DNA of 64,000 nt, from the NCBI GenBank assembly GCA_038380435.1, contig JAWZYU010000013.1, forward strand, positions 9,995,901-10,059,900. Reading direction: 5' to 3'. Under the pieces are notes generated by a model. It was not told the DNA's origin, did no database searches, and saw nothing but the letters and a program-made list of their open reading frames with translations. Source of the stretch: Ryuthela nishihirai. Lineage: Eukaryota > Arthropoda > Arachnida > Araneae > Heptathelidae. Of the stretch, positions 1 to 10,802 are shown piece by piece. The translations under genes and the position numbers were made by a program. Position 1 is the first letter of the stretch, and every line of letters starts with the position of its first letter.

Positions 1-2508
1 ATCTGACAGATAGAAGAGATGATGATGGAGATAGAGGGCTTCTTCATCGGAGGAGGGACATTCATAACAAACATCCTTAACAATTGACTTTGCAAATAAG
101 TCATTTCCACTTCCTTAATCGTTTCGACGATTGAAGTGAAATGGGTTGAAGTCTTCAATCTACAGGAATCGAAACCGTAAAAGATGAATTCCGAAGGGTT
201 GTCACAGCATAATCACGGATCATGGTTATAAGATGACTGCTTCTGCAACGTGACCGTCGTTAACAATTCCATGTTTTGTTCCCCCCCCCCCCCTGGCTGT
301 TACGATTCGCAACCCCGAGAGAAATGCCGATGCGTGAGATGAAGATTCTTTGCCGAGAGAAAATCTCGATTTATGTTCTATTACATTGCTGCACTGGCAA
401 AGGAAGCCGAAGTGTCCAAATAGATATTTCGGATTCGAAAGGGTGAAGAGGAAATCGGTGTTCGCACGAAACGTATTCGCTGAATCTACTTCCGGGGTGG
501 CTTTTTGAGGTAAATCAAAAAAGGGGAAATGCATTATCACAATTGAATCCATCAGATTCAAAAGGAGATTATTCCATGTTTTGGAGAAATTGAGCTAATA
601 CCATTTTCATAGCCCACTGAACGAACGGTTATTTGAATTTGATACGAAGTAAGAAAAAAAAAACAAAAAATGATTTTGCTCTTCCTATTTTGAACTTCAA
701 AAGGCATCAGAAGCTTTAACCCATTTCCGTTTTTTTCTTCGTCGACGACATTGGTTGCTTTCCACAACAAAACTAACGACCTGAAATAATTCACTTTATG
801 GGAGAAAGTTCAATTGCATTTTTTTTAATACTCAGTCTCGCTTCAACAATTCAACAGTGGATTCCATCTCCTCTCTCCGTAAGAGATAGGTTAGCTCAAG
901 CTGGAGGTAGAGAGGAAATGAAATGTCGTGTTAAACTCGACACGGGACCGCAAACTGTTAAGGACTGATAACCTCTCACTACTTCCAAAAAAAAAAAACT
1001 CGTCTTACTTTCGAAAAAAAATGTAATTTCCCAGAGATTAGTTTTTCTTTCTGAGGAGAGAATGGAGGAATTTCATCCATGGCAAACGAAATGCATTATG
1101 GTCAGAATCTTCACTGACTACTCGATGAAATTATTGGAACACATTGCATCATAGGTGGCGCTTTCTATCCAAAATCATCCCATGACGCACTTCTAATAAA
1201 GACACAGAAATTGAAAGGAAAACCGTAATTTTTTTTTACTTCTAGAAAATCGTAATATAATGGACTCACAGTACACGACCCTACAGTGGATACCACCAAA
1301 TCTAATGACGAATAATCACATTTTTACTGTCTGATAAAACGACCCTTACAAGCAAAGAGAGAACTTCATTAGCCGATTTTTCTCTACCTCCAAAAGACCT
1401 AAATGTGAGCAAATTTAAGTATGTTAAATGAATTGCAAATCTGCGTGAAATAACTTCAAACTGTTCTCATGAATCATTCAAAATATCCATTTCTCAATTT
1501 TTAGATTGCATTCAACAAATATGAAGGAAAGAAAATGACATAAAAAATAAGCACTTTACTTTTCGATTAGCTGGAAAAAAAGAAATCCCATGATATTTAA
1601 ACCTTATTAGATCATTAAATATTAATGCAGTATATCCCCGTACGCAAATTCATGGATTCAATTTTGACTTCATCCTTGCACTTTCCAATAACTTAATAAT
1701 CTTCTCCGGTTATTTTGCATTTAGACATTAACGGCGAAATAATAGATGGAACTTGAAAACGTTTCCTAAATGGATTAATCTTCCCACAAACGTTTAGTCC
1801 ATTAGCCATCTGTTGGAATATCGTGCAAGAAGCAAGTTGGCTCAATTAAGAGGAGGCTACCTCATCTCCATTGGTTTTAAACTAAGCGTATCACCCCCCC
1901 CCCCCCAGACACTCCTATTCCATTACTTTTTTATCGTTTTTTTTCAACAGAGGCTTCATCGATCACAATGGTGTGAAAGGACTCTTCTTCTAATAAGGCT
2001 TTTCTTTCGCCTATTGATGGTAGGAAACGAAATTTCGAGGGAGTTATTTCTACTCGGGTAAGATTTCACGGAAATTCAATTATTGGTTTGCCTTTCTCAC
2101 TATATTGCACAAACAAACAGAATACAACTGCTAATACAATCTACTTCATTTTTTTTTTCAAATACAGTGTATAGTAATTTTTTTAAATCAAATTTTGCAC
2201 TTACAGCCTTTTTACAGGAATTGGGGGGGGGGGGGGTATGTCAATGTCTATCAAATCTCTACACACGTGGCCTACAATATGGCAATTTTTAGGTTACAGG
2301 AGTATTGGAAGAAAAATAATTTAGTTTATTAACAAATATGGATCATTTTCAAGATTTAGCTTCGTTATCATTTTTTAACTTTTTTGATAAATTAATTTTC
2401 ATATCTCAAGTGTTACATAACCTGGAATCAAATTTAATTTAATTATTTGAAAATATATGCAATATCTCGTGACCATATTTTACTTAACCATAAACTCTTC
2501 TGCAACTA
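1..2508. other. AT-rich unique DNA, no gene recognised
   Basis: Only short open frames without recognisable motifs occur here on either strand. The stretch has runs of A or T, a 13-base C run at 281-293, another 13-base C run at 1894-1906 and a 14-base G run at 2223-2236. No tRNA-like boxes, terminal repeats or transposon protein motifs were seen. It is treated as intergenic or intronic sequence. Confidence 0.6.
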
Positions 2509-3437
2509 GTGTCCAAAAGTTGAACACAATTCACAAAAGTTAATAATTTGAGTCATTTGTGAGATGTCTCACATCGCGTCTATTCCTTTTCGTTAACACA
2601 AAAAAATGCAAAGTCGAGCGCTTCCTCAAAATCACTTGACGGACAAATTTGCATATGTGATTCGCAAAGCACATGCGGAATGCTACGAAAGCATCCATCA
2701 CGGAACAATAGTGTGGCACAGAGACATCATATGGATGCTTTTACAAGTGATAAAGCAATAGGTATCTTAGAGTCCAACCGATGTAGCATCGCGTAGTCAA
2801 CATGGTGACTATGGTACGATATAATAACGGTGACTTGATGGCCTGGGAAGACATTTTGTCAAAGGGACACATACTATTTCACGCCTTTACTAGAGACATT
2901 CTGACTTGAAGAAGTGTAGGGACAATATTCTTGAATCCGTTGCGAGGCGGGGCACTCTTGGTCCCCAGTTAATTTTGACAGACGATAATGCTCGTCCTCA
3001 TAGTGATCAGAGAGTCTATGAATTCCTCGAAAGTGAGGATATTCAGTATATGGAGTTACCAGCCTATAGAGAATGTTGGGATGCCCTGGGGAGACGCATT
3101 GAAGGTCGTCAACAACTTCCAATAAATCTCTCTCCCATCACCACATCAGGTCCTATTTGCTCTCGGGAAGAATGCTGTGCATTATTATCAGACTTCATGA
3201 CCAGCCTGGTAAATAGAGCGAAAGGTTATTGTGAAACTTGTTCAGCTGTTTTGGGGTCATCATACCTTAGCTATGGACTCTTCTGCGTTCATTTGCATAA
3301 CCCATGGAAATCATGCGATTCGTTTTCTCCCTGCCTAACTGTTTATTGCTTCATATGATGTCACTCCAAATCTAAATGACATTTCATTCTCGAGTTTTTC
3401 AGGTCTTCTAGAAATTGGATGTGTTACTTTTGGACAC
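2509..3437 (+). mobile_element. Tc1/mariner DNA transposon, degenerate copy
   Basis: The two ends carry matching inverted repeats. The left end reads GTGTCCAAAAGTTGAACACA after a TA dinucleotide, and the right end, read on the opposite strand, starts GTGTCCAAAAGTAACACA. Between them lies a broken transposase. At about 930 bp it is shorter than the roughly 1.3 kb usual for an intact Tc1-like element, so internal deletions are likely. The right flanking TA appears changed to CA. Family assignment rests on the transposase motif DDNARPH and the TA-flanked ends. A second element end at 48.2 kb has the same terminal sequence, so this is a dispersed family in the genome. Confidence 0.85.
2818..3290 (+). 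pseudogene. Tc1/mariner transposase pseudogene
   Basis: A transposase normally cuts and joins the element ends with a DDE/DDD metal-binding triad. One frame contains QLILTDDNARPHSDQ (about 2969-3010), which matches the second catalytic Asp block of Tc1-like transposases, followed by EFLESEDIQYMELPAY and WDALGRRIEGRQQLP. The usual stretch between PAY and WDALGRR, which holds a conserved SPDLNPIE block and the third acidic residue, is missing. The upstream part (weak similarity around WEDILSKGHILFHAF) is in another frame with a stop. The copy therefore cannot encode an active enzyme. The open frame beginning with MKKCRD at 2906 is only a fragment of this pseudogene. Confidence 0.85.
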
Positions 3438-3876
3438 CAGTGGAATAATAAGTTTTCTGATAACCTAGTAGCTACTGGCAAATGTCTATCTATCTTTTTC
3501 TAACTGTACTTATTTCATAGAGTTAGTTTTATACCTATATATATATAGACATTAATTATATATAGAGCTCTCTTAATTTCTGGGGACCGATAATATTGAC
3601 TTACATCGTTTCTGATTTTTTCCCATAATGCATAGAATTATTCGATTTCAATTCGTCAGGTTGTATAATCATTGAGGTGGAGTGGAAGCCTTTTGAATTT
3701 TGCGCATTGCCTAAATATAAGAGCCAAAACTTATAGAGGAAAAATTTCGGTCGAATATATATATATGCCAATCTCTATAATCGTGAGAATGCAATTTTGA
3801 ATTCCAAACTTAGTAATATTGCTATACTTTGATTTTATTTTCATTAGCTTAGGGAAGGAAAGGTTCTTAGGAAAGT
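3438..3876. other. AT-rich spacer with short TA microsatellite
   Basis: About 440 bases between the Tc1 relic and the LINE tail. It includes TATATATATATAG-type runs near 3535-3565 and ATATATATAT near 3757-3766. No coding or RNA feature was recognised. Confidence 0.5.
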
Positions 3877-6804
3877 ACATCATCATCATCATCATCATCA
3901 TCCTCAAGCAGCCATGGGCTACGGAGGTCCAACCAGACTGCGCAGTTTAATTCTTCAAGCATATCTGTCCTGAGCTACATCTGCTGCATCTGGCCACTGC
4001 ACACCAATTCTAACAAGGTCCTGTTTGACATTGTCTGCCCACCGCATCCTAGGTCTCCCCCTCCTTCTGAGGCCTCTAGGCACACTGTTCATAACCCTAT
4101 TCGCCAATCTATAATTATCCATACGGGCAACATGGCCAAACCAACGGAGTCTCTCTCTGCACAATATGCTGCTTAAAGGAGGTTGCAGACTCCTTTGCCT
4201 AAACTCATCATTAGTTACAAAGTTAAACCACCTAATACCCAAGATACTGCGTAAGCATCTAGAATCAAAAGCATCTAGTTTCCTGTTATCTTGTTTACAC
4301 AGCGTCCAAGTTTCACTACCATAACTAACCCTAGAAAGAACCAAACTATTATACAGTCTAATTTTAGTCTTTAGGTGTATACGCCTATTTCTCCACACTC
4401 TCCATAGATTCTTAAAAGTCCCGGCAGCAATACCTATTCGTCTGTTAATCTCATGCCGCACATCACCAGTATCTGTTACATAGTTCCCAAGGTAATAAAA
4501 CTGTGACACCTGCTCAAGACTGCAACCATTCAGATTAACTGAATCACAACCTGCCTGACCAATTTTCATCACTTTAGTTTTCTCTCTGTTTATAACCAAA
4601 CCTACTCTACTCCCAGTCTCATCAACAGCTTGAATGAAAGAGTTCATCTCATCAACATCATTTGCGAAAAGGACTAAATCATCAGCATAATCTAAATCAG
4701 AAATTTTTGTACCTCCAGCCCATTTAAGGCCAAAATCTTTCCCTTGAAGTGAATTTCGCATAACATAATCAACAACCAAACTAAAGAGAAAAGGAGACAA
4801 TATGCACCCTTGTATGTATGGCTCTCCTGCACCAGACGTAATGCTAAACCAATTGCTACAAGACTTACCAACTCTCACACACGACTCAGTGTTATTATAG
4901 AGAGCTTTCATTATGTTAACTAAATTGTCTGGTATATCATATGATTTCACAATCAACCACAAATTATGACGATCAACACAGTCGAAAGCCTTTTTGAAAT
5001 CAACAAAGCTAGCAACCAAAGGTTTCTGAAACTCTAAACATTTCTCAAGAATCTGCCTAAGCGAAAATATCTGATCTACACATCCCCTACCACTTCTGAA
5101 TCCACATTGCTCATCACGCAATTGCCTGTCAACCAGATTCTTAATTCTATTAAGCACAATCATGCAAAGAACTTTCCCTGGAACAGAGAGTAGGCTGATA
5201 CCCCTATAGTTATCAGAAGAACTGCGATCACCTTTTTTGAAAATAGGGATAATAATAGCTCTGGTAAAATCTTTAGGAACCATGCCTTTATCATAAAAGT
5301 TATTCAAAATTTCAGTCATCCAAGTGGTAACTGAAACATTCCCAGCTCTGAGCATTTCTGTAGTAATTTCATCTACACCTGGGGATTTACGAAGTTTAAG
5401 TTTAGAAATAGCCAAAATAACTTCAGATTGTGTTATAGGGCCAACATTAAAACAAGTAATGCATCTATCATCATTACAAACAATGGGAGTAGAACTAACC
5501 ACATTGTTTAGAACATCACTGAAATGCTCAGCCCACCTAGCCATGACAGAATCCTCACCTTCTATAACATTACCTTGTTTATCCTTCAATCCCTGTATGG
5601 CTTTCCGTTTTCTACCACACAAAACATTAACTATCTGGTACAGCTCTCTGCTGTTGTGCTGTCTAACTGCTTCCTCGGCTTTGTCAGCCAAGCCATCAAG
5701 CCAAAGATTCTTATCAGTAGCTAACTGATCCTTTACACGTTTATTGAGCTCTCTGTAATCCTTTCTATTAGGACTAGTAGGGTACTGATTAAGGACATTT
5801 CTGCAATTCCTTCTTTCTGAAATAAGCTCAGTTGCCTTGTCACTTAAATAATTCTGCCTCCTCTGCTCCTTTTTTCCTAAAAGAGTACTGTTAGTTTCCA
5901 AAAAAGCCTGTTTAAAATGGCCCCATTCTTCCTCAACTTCAGTATTAAGCAAACCATGACCGTCATAATGACTAAGTAGCCTATCATGGTAAGCTTTAGC
6001 TATAACTGGGTCATTCAGAGCTTCAGTATTAAAGGTAAATTTTTTAACTCTAGTTCAACACTTTTTAAGTTTAAGTTGCAAGACACTTTTAACAAGGTAA
6101 TGGTCAGATCCAATTTCAGCTCCCCTATATGCCCTGGTATTTCTAACAGAACTAGCCCATTTGCTGTTAATTAATATATAATCAATCATATTCCTATGCA
6201 GCCCATCAGGTGAAACCCATGTGTATTTATGTATGTCGCAGTGTTTGTAATATGTGTTAGTTATTCTGAAACCATTGAGTTTACTTACCTGTAGGAGACG
6301 TTGCCCATTGCCATTGCAGCTACCAATACCAAAAGGACCTATTACTCCTCCCCAAAGGTCAGAGTCGGTACCAACTTTGGCATTGAAGTCACCTAGAACA
6401 AGAGTAATATCTCCTTTCTTGACAGAATTCAAAATATCCTGAAGTTGTCCGTAAAACCTATCCTTCTCATCCTCATCAGAATCCTCAGTGGGGGCATAAC
6501 AGCAGATAACATTCAAGTCTTTAATGCTTGTCTGAAATTTTGCTGTAAGAAACCTTTCATTAATGCACTCATATCCTAGAAGAGCATCACTAGCATGTCT
6601 GCTGAGCAGCAGACCCACGCCTTGGTGATGCTTTCCATCCTCCCTCCCTGTAAAGAGAAATTTAAAGTTATTTTTAAGTATCTCACCTTTACCTGTCCAT
6701 CTGGTCTCTTGCAAGCCTAGAATATCTAGGTTATAGCGCTGGAATTCCTGCATGAGGACATCAAGAGAGTAATCTCTATGTAATGTCCTCACGTTCCACG
6801 TTCC
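3877..6804 (-). mobile_element. RTE-like LINE, copy A, nearly full coding length
   Basis: This non-LTR retrotransposon lies on the minus strand. Its 3' end is a run of ATC triplets (about 3879-3902), as expected for RTE-type elements, whose tails are short tandem repeats and not poly(A). The single ORF encodes an apurinic-like endonuclease followed by reverse transcriptase and a C-terminal domain. Five other copies or fragments of the same family occur at 17.7-21.3, 24.4-25.6, 27.5-28.3, 45.0-47.7 and 59.5-60.9 kb. Compared with the copy at 17.7 kb, the 5' untranslated part is absent, so it is truncated at about 6804. Clade placement near RTE/BovB is by motif similarity and was not tested by a tree. 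Confidence 0.92.
3955..6792 (-). pseudogene. RTE-like LINE polyprotein: endonuclease plus reverse transcriptase, one internal stop
   Basis: The protein nicks target DNA and reverse-transcribes its own RNA at the nick. The endonuclease part (first ~245 residues) shows LQETRW, LGDFNAKVGTDSD, and GSDHYLVKS near its end. It stops at 6055 with a TGA. The frame then continues without a shift for 34 codons into the 665-residue segment beginning at 5952. That segment has the reverse-transcriptase blocks IPIFKKGDRSS, FVDFKKAFDCVD, IQGCILSP and DYADDLVL, then a C-terminal region RLRWFGHVARM and RGRPRMRWADNVKQDL. The final stop at 3955 is early compared with the copies at 21.2 and 59.5 kb, which continue AWR and end GLVGPP. 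Motif B is altered: SGVRQGC of the copy at 60.4 kb is replaced by SGAGEPYIQGC. Apart from these lesions it is close to intact. Confidence 0.9.
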
Positions 6805-8259
6805 TGCAGAGAGAAAATTGTCTTTTTATGTGAGAGGTCGAGCTCAGTAAGAGGTCGAGTCAGTGAGAGGTCGAGTCAGTCTTTTTATGTGAGAGGTCAG
6901 AGCTAGTTTCAAGAATTTTCTTATTCAATCAAAATGAACATAATCGATTCGTACTTCAGGTTGTTGTCCTTGGCGTCACGGAGATGGGGGCAGAGGCTGG
7001 AGAGTATTCGTCTTTAGCAGGTTCTTTTCGCCTGTGGATTGGAATATCATCGTCTCGTGCGATGGCAAACGAAAGGATAACATGGAATGTCACACAGCAG
7101 CAGGAACGAAAGGTTGCCACGACGACGGCGGGGTGAATAATTAGTCACTTTCTGAGGTTCCAAAATTGGAATGTCAATTGTTCGGTTCGGAGATGATTTG
7201 CACTCACTTTTCTAAAGGGACATCTTCCTTTCTGCATTCACTTTAAGTCTCAATGTCTTTCTCACTGATTCAAGCTGAAACGTCGAGCCTGGTCGCACTC
7301 GCTCCGCACCCGACTGTCTTCTATCTCTTCTTTCAATTTTCAGATTTTTCCTTTTTGAATCGGAAACAGAAGTTTTCTCGAAAATTCGAGAAATCTTTTC
7401 TCCCTTCTTCCTCATTGGCCGCTCTTGGCCTTTTGTTCCGAACTTTTCGCTTTGGGTCCAATAGGGGACTTTCTAAATTTGCACCCCCGTGTAACCCTTG
7501 GATTTCGGGGAAACGGCGTCCGTGGCTAATCTTGCCTTTTCCGTGTGCTCATGATTCCTGGAACACAGTGTGTGTGTGTGTGTGTGGGGGGGGGGTGTCA
7601 CGGGGGTCGCTTGGCCACCAGGGGCGGGCGCCGTCTGTCGCTTGCGCCAGCTAATTGGAGCTGTCTTCCGCGGCGGCTCTCCCGCACACGGGTCCCGCAA
7701 CGTAATCCTACCCTTCGAAACGGCGTCGGTCTCTTCTTAAATGTCGATATGAAAGCGGATTGATGGCTTGTTCACCTTGTTACTTTAATAGGAGCGGCGT
7801 GCTTAGTGGCGTACTAGCGAGTGTGGAGCATCATATGGCCGTTCCAAGCCCCCTTTTAGGACGAAAAATTCTTCGCGCTTTTGCAGTCTCTTTTTCTTAA
7901 GAACGAGGGAGACTCACCAAGGTCACACGACGCGCCGTATAATTCGCAGCTCTTTGGTTGAGAAATGTTCATATTAAGTTATGAACAGATTGGGATCTGC
8001 TCGTAACAGAGATCTTGTATAGTGGCTGCAGTGGACCTCGTCGGCCTAGGAGAGGAACAGGCCAACAGGATCCTATGGCCTCTGAGGTGGAAGGAACTTG
8101 GATTGGAAAGGCAGGGGAGTAGAGCAGTATGAGCCCAGGCACCCCTGAGTCCTCACTGTAGCACGACACGGCTAGTTGTAGGCAAGAGAGGAGAGGTTGG
8201 AAGGGGTGGGGGGAGATGAACATGTGAAACGATAAATTGAAGAAAAGAAAGAGAGAATG
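6805..8259. other. Unique DNA with short direct repeats and a GT/G run
   Basis: Directly upstream of LINE copy A lies a cluster of short direct repeats (6820-6900). From 7200 to 7760 the sequence is less AT-rich and contains a (TG)n run ending in ten Gs (7568-7595). Open frames here have no recognisable motifs and overlap in several frames. No gene is called. Confidence 0.5.
6820..6900. repeat. Short direct repeats at the 5' junction of LINE copy A
   Basis: The string GTCTTTTTATGTGAGAGGTC occurs twice, about 60 bases apart, with GAGAGGTCGAG(T)CAG-like units between. It lies just outside the truncated 5' end of the LINE. It may be filler or local duplication formed at integration, or pre-existing target sequence. 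Confidence 0.7.
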
Positions 8260-8646
8260 GGTTGGGTTGTTTAACCTCTGAGCGGCACTTTTTTGCACAC
8301 CATGGGATAAATGGCCAGGTCACATGGACCCTGAAAGCTCAGAGAAGGTTGGGGGAGGGGACCCACTGGAACAGCTGTTGGAAGACAGATGGTAGCCTCC
8401 CGTCAAGGCCATCCAGCGTGTTCTTTAACGTGCACAGGGTATGGCTCTCCTGCACACGGGGCCACGGCTTAACATCCCATCCGACGGACGGCGGCCTTTC
8501 CAAGCCCATCGGTGTCCCCTACTGACCGTGGGCAGGGCGGGGAATTTTGCGGAGATAAATCTCAACGCTGACCCAGCTGGGACTCGAACCTGGGAACTAC
8601 AGATTACGAGCTTGGCGCGCTACCGACTGAGCCACCCCCGCCCCAA
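8260..8646 (-). mobile_element. tRNA-derived SINE, family 1 (full length, reverse orientation)
   Basis: Read on the minus strand it starts GGGGCGGGGGTGGCTCAGTC, a tRNA-like head with an A box (TGGCTCAGTCGGTAGCG) and a B box (GGTTCGAGTCCCA), followed by a ~300-bp body and an end rich in AACCC. It is flanked by the duplication AAAGAGAGAATG (8248-8259 and 8647-8658), showing insertion as a single unit. The body contains GATGGGACGTTAAGCCGTGG and GTGCACGTTAAAGAACACG, resembling central domains shared among animal SINEs; which named domain was not checked. SINEs have no protein and borrow LINE machinery. Open frames over it are accidental. Confidence 0.92.
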
Positions 8647-8689
8647 AAAGAGAGAATGAAAATGAGAGATGAAAAGACAGTTAACAGAG

Positions 8690-9330
8690 GGTGAAAATGC
8701 AAAAGTAAGAGAAAAAAAGAAATAAAAATAAAAATAGGTAAAAAAAATTATAAAAGGAATAATATAAAGAAAGAAATAGTTAAATAAAAAGGGGGGAAAG
8801 GGGGAGAGGAAAAGAAAAAAAGGAAGGGGAAAGGGGGGCGAGAAAAAGAAAAAAAGTAGGGGAAAGGGGGAGAGAAAAAGGGGAAAGGTGAGAGGTAGAG
8901 AGAGGGAGAGAGAGAGAGAGAAAAAGAGGCTGTACGGTGGTTAGAAATAAAGAAACGATGAGGGACAGAGAGTGAAGAGGGAGGTGTTGGGGAAAAAAGG
9001 GGGAGGGAATTAGGGATGGGAGAAAAAGTGCATGACAGGGCAAAGACTAGAAGAGAGATCTGAATAAATAAGAAACGGAGAAGGGGGGGGGGAAGAACGA
9101 TGTCGGTAGGGTTAAAAAGATGTTCAGAAAAATATTCGTCCTGATCTGCTGGAGGTATATATAGAGTATAGATTTAAATATAATTATTTTCTGTATTTAG
9201 GCACTTAGAGAATATAAGAAATATAGACATTTTTAATCATATGGGCACCCGGAAAAATCAGAGCTTTTCAGTGAGAGAGGTAGAAAGGTGAGAGAGATAG
9301 AAAAAAAAGTAATGAGAAGTTGGGGAGGAG
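8690..9330. repeat. Long purine-rich (GA) tract
   Basis: About 600 bases in which the plus strand is overwhelmingly A and G, with (GA)n near 8897-8920, many AGAAAAAG and GGGGAAAGG units, and a ten-G run at 9083-9092. The minus strand is therefore C/T-rich and yields a spurious Ser/Leu/Pro open frame. Such polypurine tracts can form triplex DNA, which is general knowledge and not shown here. Confidence 0.8.
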
Positions 9331-9839
9331 AAGAGAAATGAAAGATACACAGGATAATTGTAAAAACAAACTTTTAAAATTGTATGAGTTAGATATATTT
9401 GCCACGTTTGTTTTAAAATCAGTTGATGTAGTAGAAGAAACAACGAAATAATGCGTGACAATCCCGGTGCACCGCAATACTATGACTGCATATCACCTTG
9501 CGAGAGTTATCACTGAAACTGCTATCGACTAGCCAGGTTGCTGACTGTCTCAGCTGCCTTACATTGAATCTGCCTTACTGCGGGAGAAGACCTGGTGAAG
9601 AGAGAAACACTGTTTGGGATTTTTAGCCTGTCTGTAGAAATAATCATTGAGGTGCAATGAGAGTGGGATCTTTTGGGATCTTTGAATCATGGCCTAGGAA
9701 TATGCCCAGCACTCACTGGATTTTGTCCAAAATACTATGCCAAAAAATGAGATGGTATCTCTTGAATTTAGAACCAGAAAATATAATATAATATCCTAAC
9801 TCTTTGCATGGAGAAACTAACATGATGGAGAGTCAAGCT
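9331..9839. other. Unique spacer, nothing recognised
   Basis: About 500 bases of mixed composition between the purine tract and the GC-rich repeat block. No motifs, tRNA-like boxes or terminal repeats were seen. Confidence 0.45.
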
Positions 9840-10740
9840 CTCCCATCGATAAGTCACACTTAATAGGGCTGCTGTCCCGTTCTGCATGACCCTCAATCTC
9901 GTCCTCTCCGCCGGGACACCAACCGGCGGCCTCCCCAGCTATACCTCGAGCCGGACTTCGCTGCAGCCGAGCAGACAACCTACATGACCGGGGACTGCAA
10001 TCCCGGTCTGCAGGCCCCACAAGGCCACTCCATCCCAACTCCATGACACCCCAGACTTCGCTGGGGCGATAAAGGAGCCCATTCGACTGGTGACCCACTC
10101 CAGTCGGCAGGCCCTCAGTAAAGCCTCTCTATCGGGGCACCAAGACGACCTATGACTTCGCAGGGGCCGACCAATAAGTCCACTCGACTCGGGACTTCCG
10201 TCCCAGTCAGCAGACCCTCGGCCAGCCCCTCCATCGAGGCCGCAATGCACGCCAGAAACACCGACGAGCCTGCACCCAGTTTCACAGAGGCACCTTCAAA
10301 TCCTCCACCATGTGTAATAGTTAACCTAATCTTGGTAGCCTAAAGAGTTACTGGGGACTCTTAGTTTGGCTTTTCCATCGATAAGTCCGCTAGCCGGGGT
10401 GGATGCCCCCCAGCCGCGAGTCTTCAACTTCGTCCTCTCCATTGTGAACGGGCCGAAGCCCCCCAGTGAACAGTACTCCAACCACGATATCATTGAGACC
10501 GCATCAAGAAGCCCACAAGACGAGTGCACGAAGAAGGTGTGCAGCTCAGTCCACAGAACTCCCCAAGTACGGCCCCCTCAATCGAGGATGCAACCCCTTG
10601 CTTCTCAGGGGACAAGTCAATGGGACCGCAGGACCGGCCCCATCCAAACCTATCCGCAGTCCCTAGACAGGTCCACTCCACCGGGGGCCACAAGACATCT
10701 GAACTCCAGAGAGTCAGCGATCTGAACCCAACTTTTCAGA
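9840..10740. repeat. GC-rich array of degenerate ~100-bp units
   Basis: The phrase GACTTCGCTG or GACTTCGCAG recurs at about 9954, 10053 and 10154, giving a unit near 100 bp. Each unit also has a variant of ACTCGACT..GGGACTTCCGTCCCAGTC and GGCAGGCCCTC. The motif TCCATCGATAAGTC-like appears at about 9843 and 10374. The block is visibly richer in G+C than its surroundings and contains small inverted repeats such as GGGACTTCCGTCCC. Several overlapping open frames on both strands follow from the composition and share no known domain. It could be a decayed minisatellite or part of an unknown element. Confidence 0.65.
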
Positions 10741-10751
10741 GACACCGTAAG

Positions 10752-10802
10752 CCCCCCCCCCCCCCCCCCCTCGACAAAGAGGTCCCACTCCGGGGGGGGG
10801 GG
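10752..10802. repeat. Opposed C19 and G11 homopolymers
   Basis: A 19-base C run (10752-10770) is followed 21 bases later by an 11-base G run (10792-10802). The two can pair as a hairpin within one strand, and each can form four-stranded structures. Confidence 0.9.

Noticed and set aside
3879..3902. ATC repeats as independent microsatellites (also 59487-59508, 21253-21268)
   Set aside because: Each is at the exact 3' end of an RTE-like LINE copy and is its tail.
5324..5728. Plus-strand frame across LINE copy A, and similar frames at 19442-19687
   Set aside because: Antisense shadow of the LINE coding sequence; it recurs wherever the LINE linker does.
7568..7595. (TG)n plus G run as a Z-DNA or regulatory element
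   Set aside because: Only a short simple repeat; no additional sequence evidence for function.
8780..9043. Ser/Leu/Pro-rich minus-strand frame
   Set aside because: Produced by the polypurine tract; low complexity and no domain.
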